A DNA stretch of 64,000 nt. Source: Bradyrhizobium sp. 141. Its GTDB lineage: Bacteria > Pseudomonadota > Alphaproteobacteria > Rhizobiales > Xanthobacteraceae. Positions within the stretch are counted from its first letter, which is position 1, and each line of letters opens with the position of its first letter. Below, one piece after another: positions 15,794 to 24,143 of this stretch. Both the position numbers and the translations under genes were made by a program. Location: positions 124,001-188,000 of the forward strand of contig NZ_JADPKR010000045.1 in NCBI RefSeq assembly GCF_023074055.1. The letters run 5' to 3'. The notes under the pieces were generated by a model. That model saw only the letters and a list, made by a program, of their open reading frames with translations, did no database searches and was not told where the DNA came from.

Positions 15794-16681
15794 CTGGCCT
15801 CGCTTGCTGATTACGCGGTATTTCTGGCCGTCATTGACGAGGGCAGCCTGACGTCAGCGGCAACGCGGCTTGGCCGATCGCTGCAGTCGGTGAGCCGTTC
15901 GCTTGCGCGACTTGAAGACGATCTTGGCATGGAGCTGGTCTCGCGAACGACGCGGCGCCTGCATCCGACACAAGCAGGCCTCGAATTCGCCGGCCGCATC
16001 CGCTTCGCGCTCACGACCATCGACGCTGCGCGTGAAGATCTGCTTGCCAGCGACCGGCGGCTTGCCGGCACCATCCGCGTGGGCACGTCGAGCCTGTTCG
16101 GCCCTGAATATGTGACTCCCGTCCTGAGTGAATTCCTGGCGCGGAATCCGGAGATCGACCTCGAACTTGTGCTGTCCGATGACCGTGTCGATCTCGTCGC
16201 CGAGAAGCTCGATTTTGCCATTCGCATCGGCAACCTGCCGGACTCGAATTTGCGGATTCGGCAGCTCGGTGGACTGAGCTGGGCCGTGTTCGCTTCACCG
16301 GCCTATCTCACCGCTCATGGCCGTCCTGAAAATCCAAGAGACCTTTCCGGCCACGAGTGCGTGTTGCGCGCGAGCGATGACGACCGATGGGCCTTTGGTG
16401 ACAAGAGGCGGCGCGTCGAAGTTCATGGTCGGTTTCGGTCGGAAAATGCAGCAGCGCGCAACGCGGCCGTCGCGTCCGGCCTTGGCATCGGGCTGGCTCC
16501 GCTCTGGCAGGTTCGCAGGCTCATCGATCAGGGTATCGTCGAGCAAATCCTTGTCGGTCACGAGCCGCGGCCTATCCCGCTGCAGATTGTCTGGCCCAAG
16601 CGAGGGGCGGGCGCGATGCCTCGACGGGTACGCGCCGCCATCGAGTTCCTCGTCGCGCGGCTTTCCGCGCTGCGGATCTAA
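15794..16681 (+). CDS. LysR family transcriptional regulator, apparent CTG start
   Basis: This is a 295-residue LysR regulator. The winged HTH begins right at the N-terminus (SLADYAVFLAVIDEGSLTSA, then RSLARLEDDLG) and the effector domain follows from about residue 90. The first ATG/GTG/TTG in frame (GTG 15890) would cut away half of the DNA-binding domain. Upstream the frame is open only to 15767 and contains no ATG, GTG or TTG. CTG at 15794 has GGGAG seven bases before it and gives exactly the normal family length, so it is the best start. It is divergent from the GlcG-type gene, its probable target. Confidence 0.8.
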   Translation: MASLADYAVFLAVIDEGSLTSAATRLGRSLQSVSRSLARLEDDLGMELVSRTTRRLHPTQAGLEFAGRIRFALTTIDAAREDLLASDRRLAGTIRVGTSSLFGPEYVTPVLSEFLARNPEIDLELVLSDDRVDLVAEKLDFAIRIGNLPDSNLRIRQLGGLSWAVFASPAYLTAHGRPENPRDLSGHECVLRASDDDRWAFGDKRRRVEVHGRFRSENAAARNAAVASGLGIGLAPLWQVRRLIDQGIVEQILVGHEPRPIPLQIVWPKRGAGAMPRRVRAAIEFLVARLSALRI

Positions 16682-16892
16682 TCGAACCAATGCAACATGA
16701 TGGGCACGCCTGCTCTCTTCGACATGGCACCGAGCGAGAAATTTCTGTCCATGGGATCATGCGACGAGCTGTTTCCGGAAAAATAGGAAGCGCTCGACAC
16801 TTGCAGACCACTATTTGCGGGTGTTCGCGTCGGACGCGAGGGCTTGCGATCGCCGAGATGCTCGTAGATTCTATCCGGCCGATGCGCCGCAA

Positions 16893-17327
16893 ATGGGATC
16901 AAGTTCTGTGTTTTTCCGCTCCGTCATTGCCCCAGTAGTCGTTTTGGCGCTCTCCGCAGCCCCAGGACCCGCCACGGCCGCCCGTGCGGCCAAGCCAAGA
17001 TTGGACCCCATCACCGACTTCATGCGCATCCACGGTCGGCCCGATTCCGTCGATCTCGTCGGCAAGCACAACCGCGCCTACCATTGGCGATTGACCACAG
17101 ACGTAAGCTTCTCGGACGACGCGTTGGTGACCCGCGAGAAATTCACCTGCAACGTAACGGTGCTGGCATCAGCGAGTGGACGTATCCTGCGCATAGCTGT
17201 CGAACCGCTCAATCCCGGTGCGGCGGCGATCGCTTCGATCGGAGCGTTCGGCCCGCTCTGCGAAAAGAACTTCGGCCTGAGGCCGCACGCCTCTCCGGGC
17301 ACGACACTGCGCGCCAAGGCGCGATGA
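16893..17327 (+). CDS. Exported hypothetical protein
   Basis: A 144-residue product with a hydrophobic leader (VFFRSVIAPVVVLALSAAPG, about residues 6-25) followed by a basic Ala-rich stretch and a mature domain of about 110 residues. Only two Cys occur in the mature part (about 93 and 130), which could form a disulfide. No family is recognised. ATG at 16893 is chosen because the upstream frame extension is leaderless and Arg-rich. The ribosome site is poor and the true start may be a nearby GTG. Confidence 0.55.
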   Translation: MGSSSVFFRSVIAPVVVLALSAAPGPATAARAAKPRLDPITDFMRIHGRPDSVDLVGKHNRAYHWRLTTDVSFSDDALVTREKFTCNVTVLASASGRILRIAVEPLNPGAAAIASIGAFGPLCEKNFGLRPHASPGTTLRAKAR

Positions 17328-17409
17328 GAGTTCGACCTGGTCGCGCCGAATCGATGTTACGAACAGAAGCACTTCGTGATTTTCATTACGTCCGGAGGCC
17401 CGTCGTTTG

Positions 17410-18516
17410 ATGATCGAAAGCCATCTTGCTCATATCGCCCAGCTGGAGGCCAAATTTGGCGCCGAGAGCGACGAGGTGGCGACCGCGCTCAACACCCTGG
17501 CTTTTCTGATCTGCCAGTATGGCGAACCGGCAGAGGCGGTGCCCTATTTCGATCGCAGCATCACGATCCGCGAGGCGCTGCACGGCCCGGCATCGCTACT
17601 GCCGCAGCTCGAACAATGGATCGATCAGAAGGGGCCGGTCCAATTCAAGCATCTGGAGCCGTTCGTGCTGGGGCGTCTCGAAATCATGGCCGCCACCTGG
17701 GGCGAGATCGATCCGAGAATTGCCGAGGAGTGCGATCGCATCGCCTCGCGATATCTGTACCGGAACGAGCCTGCGCAGGCCAAGCCGTTCCTCGAGCGAA
17801 GCCTCGCCATCAGGACGGAGCTGCACGGCGCCGAGAGCGACGAGGTCGGCCGGGCCCTCCAACGATTGTTCGACGCCTGCCTTCGCACCAGCGAGCACAA
17901 GCTGGCCGCCCGTCATCGCGAGCGCTGCATTGCCGTTGCCGAACGCCTGCACGGCGCGGATAGCAAGGAGGTTGCGGCGACGCTGGTCGCTCTTGCGCTC
18001 GCTGCTATCGCCGCGAGCGAGCAGTCGCAGCGCGACAGCGCCAAGAAGGACATGCGCCGCAACGCCCACGCCATGTGCGAGCGCGCCGTGTTGATCCAGG
18101 AGGCGCTATTCGGGCCGGACAGCCTGCAAGTGCAAAAGACACTGGAGGCCGCAGCGCGCGCCCATCTCGACTGCCGGGATTTTCACAACGCTGAACCCCT
18201 GCTCCGGCGCCTGCTCGATATCTGCGAGCGAAGCTACGGCAACGATGCCGCCGCGCTGCTGTGGATCCTGGCCAATTTGGCACAGATTTATGCGTACGAC
18301 CGGTCGCGGCACGCCGAACCAATGCTGGAGCGATGCTTGGCGATCCTGCGGACCTTCCTCGACGTCAGGCGGCCGACGATGACGACCCGGATCGATGATC
18401 TGCCGGAAAACCGCGGAGCGCTCTACAGCGGCAACGCCTCGGGCCTGCTGGAGATGCTGATCCGTACTTCGGAGACGATTGACTACAACACCAGGAAGCG
18501 ATGGGAGGGGAGCTAG
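17410..18516 (+). CDS. Tetratricopeptide repeat protein
   Basis: The 368-residue helical protein has repeated TPR/kinesin-light-chain-like units, seen where EVATALNTLAFL, AVPYFDRSITIREALHG, KPFLERSLAIRTELHG and HAMCERAVLIQEALFG recur at 40-45 residue spacing. Such repeats bind partner proteins. There is no leader, so it is cytoplasmic. ATG at 17410 has GGAGG upstream; TTG at 17407 is also possible. A Zn-ribbon gene starts 28 bp after the stop on the same strand, suggesting a two-gene operon. Confidence 0.82.
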   Translation: MIESHLAHIAQLEAKFGAESDEVATALNTLAFLICQYGEPAEAVPYFDRSITIREALHGPASLLPQLEQWIDQKGPVQFKHLEPFVLGRLEIMAATWGEIDPRIAEECDRIASRYLYRNEPAQAKPFLERSLAIRTELHGAESDEVGRALQRLFDACLRTSEHKLAARHRERCIAVAERLHGADSKEVAATLVALALAAIAASEQSQRDSAKKDMRRNAHAMCERAVLIQEALFGPDSLQVQKTLEAAARAHLDCRDFHNAEPLLRRLLDICERSYGNDAAALLWILANLAQIYAYDRSRHAEPMLERCLAILRTFLDVRRPTMTTRIDDLPENRGALYSGNASGLLEMLIRTSETIDYNTRKRWEGS

Positions 18517-18544
18517 TCCCCGGATAGGGTCACGCGGCCACCAG

Positions 18545-19270
18545 ATGACAAGCTACGACAGAGAGAAGCTGCGCTGCTATTGCTGCGGCAAGAGCTCCGA
18601 GCAAACCGTGCTGATGAGCACCAATTCCTTCGGCTCGCCGGACCTTGACCAACGGCCGGCAGGGATGGCGCGTTCGACCATCGCGAGCCGGCTGCTGGAA
18701 TGTCCCTATTGCGGTTACGTCGCCGGCAGTATCGATCGGGGCGATGCGAAGGCGCGGGCCTTCCTCGACACTGCCGAATTCCGCGCCGCGTCATTGGAGC
18801 CATTTTCCGATCCGGCGGCGCGCCGCTTCCTGGTGCGCGCCGCGCAAGCGGCCTATGAGGGCGACCGGAGGGCTGCGTTCACGTATATGCTGGCGGCAGC
18901 ATGGGTTGCCGACGACAAGAAGCAGACCTCGCAGGCGACGGCGTTTCGTCTCAGGGCCGCCGAGCAACTGGGAGACGGCCCGATCCGGTCGATCGATACC
19001 CGCCTGGAACTGCTCGACGTGCTCCGGCGCGCATCGAACTGGGAGCGCGCCGCGGCGCTGGCCGACGAATTGACCGCCGAGGGGCTCGGACATCCCTTCG
19101 CTCCGATTGTGGCCTTTCATCGCCGCAAGCTCGCAGCAAAAGACAGCGGCCGCTACACCATCCAGGAAGCGCACAGGAGGGAGAGAGGAAACGACGAGGC
19201 CAACGCCGAAATGCTGAAGCTGCTGGCGCATCACCTGCAGAAGCGGCGTACGCCGGGTTCGCCCACGTGA
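18545..19270 (+). CDS. DUF2225-like zinc-ribbon protein
   Basis: A 241-residue protein with an N-terminal Cys4 ribbon: CYCCGK (about 11-16) and ECPYCGYV (about 52-59), with the family-typical STNSFGSPDLDQRP between them. The helical C-terminal part resembles TPR-like repeats. The function is unknown; proteins of this type are cytoplasmic and often lie next to TPR genes. ATG at 18545 is preferred to an upstream GTG at 18479 that overlaps the TPR gene. The two were probably selected together as partners. Confidence 0.7.
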   Translation: MTSYDREKLRCYCCGKSSEQTVLMSTNSFGSPDLDQRPAGMARSTIASRLLECPYCGYVAGSIDRGDAKARAFLDTAEFRAASLEPFSDPAARRFLVRAAQAAYEGDRRAAFTYMLAAAWVADDKKQTSQATAFRLRAAEQLGDGPIRSIDTRLELLDVLRRASNWERAAALADELTAEGLGHPFAPIVAFHRRKLAAKDSGRYTIQEAHRRERGNDEANAEMLKLLAHHLQKRRTPGSPT

Positions 19271-19396
19271 TTGGATCAACGCGACAGACGCTGCTGCCCG
19301 CAATGTTCCGCAGCCCTGCGGAAAGCTTCGCAGTGGATGGAGCGATCGATGGCTTGCACAAATCCGCGCTGCACTTGAAGACGACGCCGAGTAAGA

Positions 19397-20101
19397 TCAG
19401 GCCCGCCGCATCAGCTTGAGCGAGGCCGCCAGCCGCAGGCTCCGCTTGCCGGCGAGCGCGATGCCTTCGAGCTCGCCGCTATCCGCGGTGCAGCTTCCGG
19501 AGAATCCGATCCCGACCTCGAAGCCGCCGAAAACCGGGTTTTCGCCTTTCGCCGGCGTGTGCTCCTGGTTCAGCATCTCGCCCTTCCAGCGGCCGTCCGC
19601 CGAGGAATAGGAGCCGAGATAGTAGAAGAACGCATCGCCGCCGAGGATGCGGCCGTCGATCAGCAGCATCACGCCGGAGAGGCCGGCATGGACACCATCG
19701 AGCGCGCTCAGGCTCATCCCGTACAGCCCGTTGGCGATGCCGCCCTGCCCGATCGTGCCCCGGGGCGGCAGCGCCCCATCATCGAGCCGCGTGAGATTGG
19801 CCCAGAAATTGGCGCCCGGCATCGTGTTCGCACTGCCCTGAAGACGGATCTCGTTCCCGATCAGCCGGCCGCGTGCCCCGATCGCGGCGACGTCGGCGCC
19901 CATCAGCGGCTTGTAGTTGGGATCGAGGTTATGCCGCTCGGTGATCACCTCGGCGATGATCTCGCCGCCCTGCTCGGCATAGGTGCCGAGATGCGCGAAG
20001 CCCGAATTGCCGCCCAGCATCTTGCCGTCATGCAGGCACATGATGCTGCGCCCGAACGCATCGTTGACGCCGTATTCAACCTTGTAGAGTCCGTCCAGCA
20101 A
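19397..20101 (-). CDS. GrlR-family protein with two tandem domains
   Basis: A 234-residue product in which a GrlR-like beta-barrel unit occurs twice: residues about 1-105 (LDGLYKVEYG, then DGKMLGGNSGFAHLGTYA) and about 118-234 (GLYGMSLSALDG, then DGRILGGDAFFYYLGSYSSA and LNQEHTPAKG). GrlR is the calycin-like negative regulator of the enteropathogen LEE genes, where it sequesters the activator GrlA; here the target is unknown. The start is TTG at 20101, which aligns with the paralogue's MFEGFYKV start, but the ribosome site is weak. No GrlA-like partner is in the window. Confidence 0.8.
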   Translation of the reverse strand: MLDGLYKVEYGVNDAFGRSIMCLHDGKMLGGNSGFAHLGTYAEQGGEIIAEVITERHNLDPNYKPLMGADVAAIGARGRLIGNEIRLQGSANTMPGANFWANLTRLDDGALPPRGTIGQGGIANGLYGMSLSALDGVHAGLSGVMLLIDGRILGGDAFFYYLGSYSSADGRWKGEMLNQEHTPAKGENPVFGGFEVGIGFSGSCTADSGELEGIALAGKRSLRLAASLKLMRRA

Positions 20102-20345
20102 CGCAATAGACTCGCAAAATCGGAAAAGAATCGCGGCTACCTAGCATTACCGCCGCCGCTCGGCCATCCGGCTTTTCCGCCAAGGGGCCTTGCGGGACCT
20201 CCGCTGCCACGATGCCATCATGCCCCTGTTTTGCCCGACGGGTCAACCATCAATTTCGCTTAATCAGCAGTGAGCGATTTCAAGGGCTTGGCTACTGTGC
20301 ATGGGGTTGTTTTCGCGTTTATCTTTGCCGCAAGGCTCATCAGGA

Positions 20346-20495
20346 TCAGTGACGCTTGAAATACTGCACCTCGCGCTCGTGCTTCTCGGCTGCCGCACGG
20401 CTCCTGAAGGTCCCGAGGTTACGACGCTTGCCGGTCTTCGGATTCACCTTGCGTGAGTAAAGGCGGTATTCGCCCGACGCCAGTTTGCGGATCAT
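20346..20495 (-). CDS. Small basic conserved-type protein
   Basis: A 49-residue, strongly basic protein starts at ATG 20495, seven bases after GGGAG. An ATG six bases further upstream lies too close to that element. The sequence contains EYRLYSRKVNPKTGKRRNLG followed by an amphipathic helix rich in Ala, Glu and Arg (RSRAAAEKHEREVQYFKR). The pattern is that of a small nucleic-acid or ribosome-associated protein, but no function can be assigned. The good ribosome site and clean amphipathic pattern make coding likely. Confidence 0.7.
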   Translation of the reverse strand: MIRKLASGEYRLYSRKVNPKTGKRRNLGTFRSRAAAEKHEREVQYFKRH

Positions 20496-20566
20496 GTCCA
20501 TGCTCCCATGTGTCTGGACGTCAACTTCGGACGCGCGAGCCAGGTTCCGTCAAATCCTGGCTCTGT

Positions 20567-21394
20567 TCAGAAGCACAGCGTGGTGACGAGCTTGCCCTGT
20601 TTGTCCTTGATCGCGTAAGGGCAACGCAGCCGCTCCAGCGCCTTCTTGGCATCCTCGTCGCCGAGCGCCGCGGCGCGCTCGTAATAGGCTTTCGCGGCGT
20701 CCTTGTCCTTCGGCCCGCCGCGACCTTCCTGCGCGAAGGCTCCCATCCGCTCCAGCGCGCCGGGATGATTTTGCGCGGCCGCCTTTTCGAACAGCGCGCG
20801 CGCCGCGACGTCGTCCTTCGCGCCGCCTGCGCCTTCGGAGAGCATCAGGCCGAGCTGGTACTGCGCTTCCGCGTTGGTCTCGGCAGCCTTGCCGAGCAGC
20901 GCACGTGCCTGCGCGGGATCGGCCGGCGCAGCGCCGCCTGCGCCGCCGAGCGCAGCGAGATTGCTGACGCCGCGGGGATTGCCTGATTGCGCCGCCTTCT
21001 CGAACAGTTTTCGCGCCTGTGCTTCGTCCTTGGCGATACCGGAGCCGGTGCCATAGGCAACACCGAGCTCGACCATGGCCGCGCTCGATCCCTTGTCGGC
21101 CGCCTTGCGCCAGGCAGCGATCGCCTCTGCCGTCTGCCGGTTGGCCGCATAGGCGCGGCCGAGCGCGAACATCGCACGGCGCGAGGACGGCGCGGCCTGT
21201 TTGCAGAACTTGATCGCGGTCGCGACGTCGGCGGATGCGATCTCGCTGACGCCCCTCACGTCGGCCGGTTTGTCGGGATCGCTGGGATCGGCCGCCACGC
21301 GATCGCACAGAACGAGATCGGCTGATTGCGCATACGCAGTCAGGGGCGTGGCGAGTGCAAAGAGGATGACAACCAGACAAGTCCGCATGGACAT
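20567..21394 (-). CDS. Exported Sel1-repeat protein
   Basis: A 275-residue protein with a signal peptide (MSMRTCLVVILFALATPLTAYAQ) and about five Sel1-like helical repeats, seen as AMVELGVAYGTGSGIAKDEA, EAQYQLGLMLSEGAGGAKDD and ALERMGAFAQEGRGG. A short Cys-containing tail follows. Sel1 proteins act as adaptors in the periplasm or envelope. ATG at 21394 follows GGGGA and replaces an upstream TTG that would spoil the leader. It lies 26 bp downstream of the ModA-like gene and is probably in the same operon. Confidence 0.85.
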   Translation of the reverse strand: MSMRTCLVVILFALATPLTAYAQSADLVLCDRVAADPSDPDKPADVRGVSEIASADVATAIKFCKQAAPSSRRAMFALGRAYAANRQTAEAIAAWRKAADKGSSAAMVELGVAYGTGSGIAKDEAQARKLFEKAAQSGNPRGVSNLAALGGAGGAAPADPAQARALLGKAAETNAEAQYQLGLMLSEGAGGAKDDVAARALFEKAAAQNHPGALERMGAFAQEGRGGPKDKDAAKAYYERAAALGDEDAKKALERLRCPYAIKDKQGKLVTTLCF

Positions 21395-21420
21395 GACGTT
21401 GCGTCCCCGCTCCGGCAAAT

Positions 21421-22104
21421 TCAAGGCTCGAGTCCCGATTGGCGCAGGACGGGCACGACCTCCGGCGAAGCCAAATAGCGCAGCAGGCGGTCGGCGGCAT
21501 CGGCCTGTTTTGCGTTCGCCATGCGGCCGGCGGAGAACACCGCCGGCGTCTGCAATTCATGCGGGATCGGTCCCATTACCTCGATGCCTTCGACCTGCTT
21601 CAGCTCGCTGATCTGCTGAACGGCAAGATCGGCCTCGCCGCTGACGAGGCGCTGCGCCGTAAAGCCCTGCTCGACGATGGTCGCCTTGGCGTTGATCTCG
21701 GCTGCGATCCCCATCCGTACGATCAACTGGGCGAAGTAAACGCCGCTCGCGCCAAGCCGCGAATAGGCTACGGACCGCGCCGCAAGCAGCGTCTTCCGCA
21801 GCGCTGCTTCGCTTCCGATATCGGGGTGCGCCTGCCCTGCCCGCACGGCAATGCCGACATAGGAGCGCGCCAGATCGGCCGCGCCGCCCGCGAGCACGCG
21901 CCCCTCCGCGATCACCTCGTCCAGCCCCTCGCGCGTGAGGATCACGAGATCGGCGGCCTCGCCGTCGCGCAAGCGTTTCAGCAGGGCCAGGGTCGGCGCG
22001 AAGTCGGCGTCGACATGGATGCCTGTTTCAGCCTCGAAGGCGGAGGACAGGCTGCGCATCGCGCCCATCAAGCCGAGCGTCGAAAGCATACGAATGTTTT
22101 GCAT
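21421..22104 (-). CDS. ModA-like substrate-binding-fold protein without leader
   Basis: A 227-residue type-2 periplasmic-binding fold resembling molybdate-binding ModA proteins: SLSSAFEAETGIHVDADFAP, LLKRLRDGEAADLVIL, YSRLGASGVYFAQL and GEADLAVQQISEL follow the family order. It lacks a signal peptide, since the N-terminus is MQNIRMLSTLGLMGAMR with no positively charged leader plus cleavage site, so it should stay in the cytoplasm. No ModB or ModC gene is nearby. ATG at 22104 has ACGGGA upstream. It lies 18 bp downstream of a double GrlR gene, so it may be a cytoplasmic small-molecule sensor. Confidence 0.75.
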   Translation of the reverse strand: MQNIRMLSTLGLMGAMRSLSSAFEAETGIHVDADFAPTLALLKRLRDGEAADLVILTREGLDEVIAEGRVLAGGAADLARSYVGIAVRAGQAHPDIGSEAALRKTLLAARSVAYSRLGASGVYFAQLIVRMGIAAEINAKATIVEQGFTAQRLVSGEADLAVQQISELKQVEGIEVMGPIPHELQTPAVFSAGRMANAKQADAADRLLRYLASPEVVPVLRQSGLEP

Positions 22105-22122
22105 GAGCGAGTCCCGTCGCAA

Positions 22123-22824
22123 TCAGGCGCGGTGCATCAGCTTGAGCGCGGCGGTCAGGCGCAGGCTGCGCTTGCCGGCGAGTGCGGTCGCCTCCAGCAC
22201 CGCCTCTTCCGCGTCGTAGCTGCCGGAGAAGCCGATGCCGACTTCGTGGCCGCCGAAAATCGGATCGTCCTTGGCGGGCGTGTGCTCCTGGTTGAGGATC
22301 TGGCCCTTCCAGCGGCCCTTCGCGGCGGTGTAGCTGCCGAGATAATAGAACGCGGCATCGCCGCCGAGGATGCGGCCATGGTTGAGCAGCATCACGCCGG
22401 TGAGACCGCCGTCGAGACCGTCGAGCATCCGCAGATGGATGGAGTAGAGACCATCAGCGATGCCGGCTTCGCCGACGCCACCGGCGATCGGCACCTCGTC
22501 CTCCGTGATCGGCGTCATCACCGACTGGAAGGGGATGCCCGGCAGCTCCTTCAGCTCGCCCTTGAAGCGATAGAGATCGCCATCGGCCCAGCCCTTGGCG
22601 AGCAGGGTGGCATCATCGGTGCCCGCCATGGCGCGGTAGTTCGGATCGGGGTTATGGCGGACGGTGCTGATCACGACATCGACGCCGCTGTCAGTCTTCT
22701 CGTAAGTGCCGATATGGGCGAAGGCCGAATTGCCGCCGAGCATCCTGCCGTTGCCGGCATGCATCACGCTCCGGCCGACGGTGTCGCCGAGCTGAAATCT
22801 CACCTTGTAGAAGCCTTCAAACAC
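22123..22824 (-). CDS. GrlR-family protein with two tandem domains (paralogue)
   Basis: A 233-residue paralogue of the gene at 19397-20101 with the same two-domain layout: FEGFYKVRFQ with NGRMLGGNSAFAHIGTYE in the first half, and GLYSIHLRMLDG with HGRILGGDAAFYYLGSYTAA and LNQEHTPAKD in the second. The C-terminal halves of the paralogues are clearly more alike than the N-terminal halves. The start is GTG at 22824 with GGGGAC upstream, giving the paralogue's length. It is the first gene of a probable operon with the ModA-like and Sel1 genes. The glnII terminator separates it from glnII. Confidence 0.82.
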   Translation of the reverse strand: MFEGFYKVRFQLGDTVGRSVMHAGNGRMLGGNSAFAHIGTYEKTDSGVDVVISTVRHNPDPNYRAMAGTDDATLLAKGWADGDLYRFKGELKELPGIPFQSVMTPITEDEVPIAGGVGEAGIADGLYSIHLRMLDGLDGGLTGVMLLNHGRILGGDAAFYYLGSYTAAKGRWKGQILNQEHTPAKDDPIFGGHEVGIGFSGSYDAEEAVLEATALAGKRSLRLTAALKLMHRA

Positions 22825-22941
22825 CAGCCGTGTCCCCGGCCCTGCGCGCATCCAGTCTCACTCTATCTCGCATTCCGCGGCGGTGGACAAGTTTCACGAG
22901 CCAGGGCTCGGCAGGCACAGGAACGGCCGTCATCCAAATGC

Positions 22942-22976
22942 AAAAATCCGCCGGAGCCTTGCAGCTCCGGCGGATT
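22942..22976 (-). terminator. Intrinsic terminator after glnII
   Basis: On the minus strand AATCCGCCGGAGC pairs perfectly with GCTCCGGCGGATT across a 6-base loop, followed by a short T run. It lies 44 bp past the glnII stop and isolates the GrlR operon from glnII transcription. Confidence 0.85.
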
Positions 22977-23019
22977 GAGACCAACCCGGGCCAGCCCCCC
23001 AGCCCGGGCCGGGAGGATC

Positions 23020-24054
23020 TTAGGCCGCGGCCTTCTTGTCTGCCGGCACGGACGCGATCGTCTTCAGGATCTGGGAAGCGATCTGGTATGGGTCGCCCTG
23101 CGAGTTCGGACGACGGTCTTCCAGATAGCCCTTGTAGCCGTTGTTGACGAAGGAGTGCGGAACGCGGATCGAGGCGCCGCGGTCGGCAACGCCGTAGCTG
23201 AACTTGTTCCACGGCGCGGTCTCGTGCTTGCCGGTCAGACGCTTGTCGTTGTCCGGGCCGTAGACGGCGATGTGGTCCATCAGGTTCTTGTCGAAGGCGG
23301 CCATCAACGCCTCGAAATACTCCTTGCCGCCGACCGAGCGCATGTACTCGGTCGAGAAGTTGGCGTGCATGCCGGAGCCGTTCCAGTCGGTGTCGCCGAG
23401 CGGCTTGCAGTGGAATTCGATGTCGATGCCGTACTTCTCGGTGAGGCGCAGCATCAAATAGCGAGCCATCCACATCTGATCGGCAGCGGTCTTGGAGCCC
23501 TTGCCGAAGATCTGGAATTCCCACTGGCCCTTGGCGACTTCCGCGTTGATGCCTTCATGGTTGATGCCGGCAGCCAGGCAGAGGTCGAGATGCTCTTCGA
23601 CGATCTTGCGGGCGACGTCGCCGACGTTCGAGTAGCCGACGCCGGTGTAGTACGGACCCTGCGGAGCGGGGTAGCCCGAGGACGGAAAGCCGAGCGGACG
23701 GCCGTCCTTGTAGAAGAAGTACTCCTGCTCGAAGCCGAACCAGGCGCCGGCATCGTCGAGAATGGTGGCGCGCTTGTTGGAGGCGTGCGGGGTCTTGCCG
23801 TCGGGCATCATGACTTCGCACATCACGAGCACGCCATTGGTGCGCGCGGCGTCCGGGAAGACGGCGACCGGCTTCAGCACGCAATCGGAGCTGTGGCCTT
23901 CGGCCTGCTGCGTGGAGGAGCCATCGAAGCCCCAGAGCGGAAGTTGCTCGAGCGTCGGGAACGACGCGAATTCCTTGATCTGAGTTTTGCCGCGCAAATT
24001 CGGGGTCGGCGTATATCCGTCGAGCCAGATGTACTCGAGCTTATACTTGGTCAT
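23020..24054 (-). CDS. glnII: Glutamine synthetase type II
   Basis: A 344-residue eukaryote-like glutamine synthetase that makes glutamine from glutamate, ammonia and ATP in the cytoplasm. Family segments are LPLWGFDGSSTQQAEGHSSD (about 38-57), FGFEQEYFF (about 99-107), GPYYTGVG, INAEVAKGQWEFQIF (metal-binding region) and RVPHSFVNNGYKGYLEDRRP. Type II enzymes are shorter than GSI and not adenylylated, so control is transcriptional and translational. ATG at 24054 follows AGAGAGG. Upstream are a sigma-54 promoter and a leader hairpin, with the divergent gstI-like gene beyond. A terminator follows the gene. Confidence 0.97.
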   Translation of the reverse strand: MTKYKLEYIWLDGYTPTPNLRGKTQIKEFASFPTLEQLPLWGFDGSSTQQAEGHSSDCVLKPVAVFPDAARTNGVLVMCEVMMPDGKTPHASNKRATILDDAGAWFGFEQEYFFYKDGRPLGFPSSGYPAPQGPYYTGVGYSNVGDVARKIVEEHLDLCLAAGINHEGINAEVAKGQWEFQIFGKGSKTAADQMWMARYLMLRLTEKYGIDIEFHCKPLGDTDWNGSGMHANFSTEYMRSVGGKEYFEALMAAFDKNLMDHIAVYGPDNDKRLTGKHETAPWNKFSYGVADRGASIRVPHSFVNNGYKGYLEDRRPNSQGDPYQIASQILKTIASVPADKKAAA

Positions 24055-24084
24055 TGAGCCTCTCTGTAGATGATGCGAAAGGTT

Positions 24085-24102
24085 GGGGGCCCTGGGGCCC
24101 CC
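24085..24102 (-). promoter_or_regulatory. GC hairpin in the glnII 5' leader
   Basis: The transcript leader of glnII contains GGGGGCCC-CA-GGGCCCCC, a nearly uninterrupted GC stem about 31-48 nt before the start codon and just past the predicted transcription start. It is too far upstream to hide the ribosome site directly. It is a reasonable candidate for the cis element through which GstI-type proteins reduce glnII translation; that link is inferred. Confidence 0.6.
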
Positions 24103-24143
24103 GAACGTTTTGTACCCGGCCACCATCGGCCGGCCCTTTACAA

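Noticed and set aside
16678..16902. 74-residue minus-strand frame between LysR and the exported protein
   Set aside because: Poor ribosome site, mixed composition and overlap with the start of the plus-strand gene; no family seen.
21439..24057. 872-codon plus-strand frame across GrlR, ModA-like and glnII
   Set aside because: It runs opposite to five well-supported genes, with no domain and no promoter; a product of GC bias.
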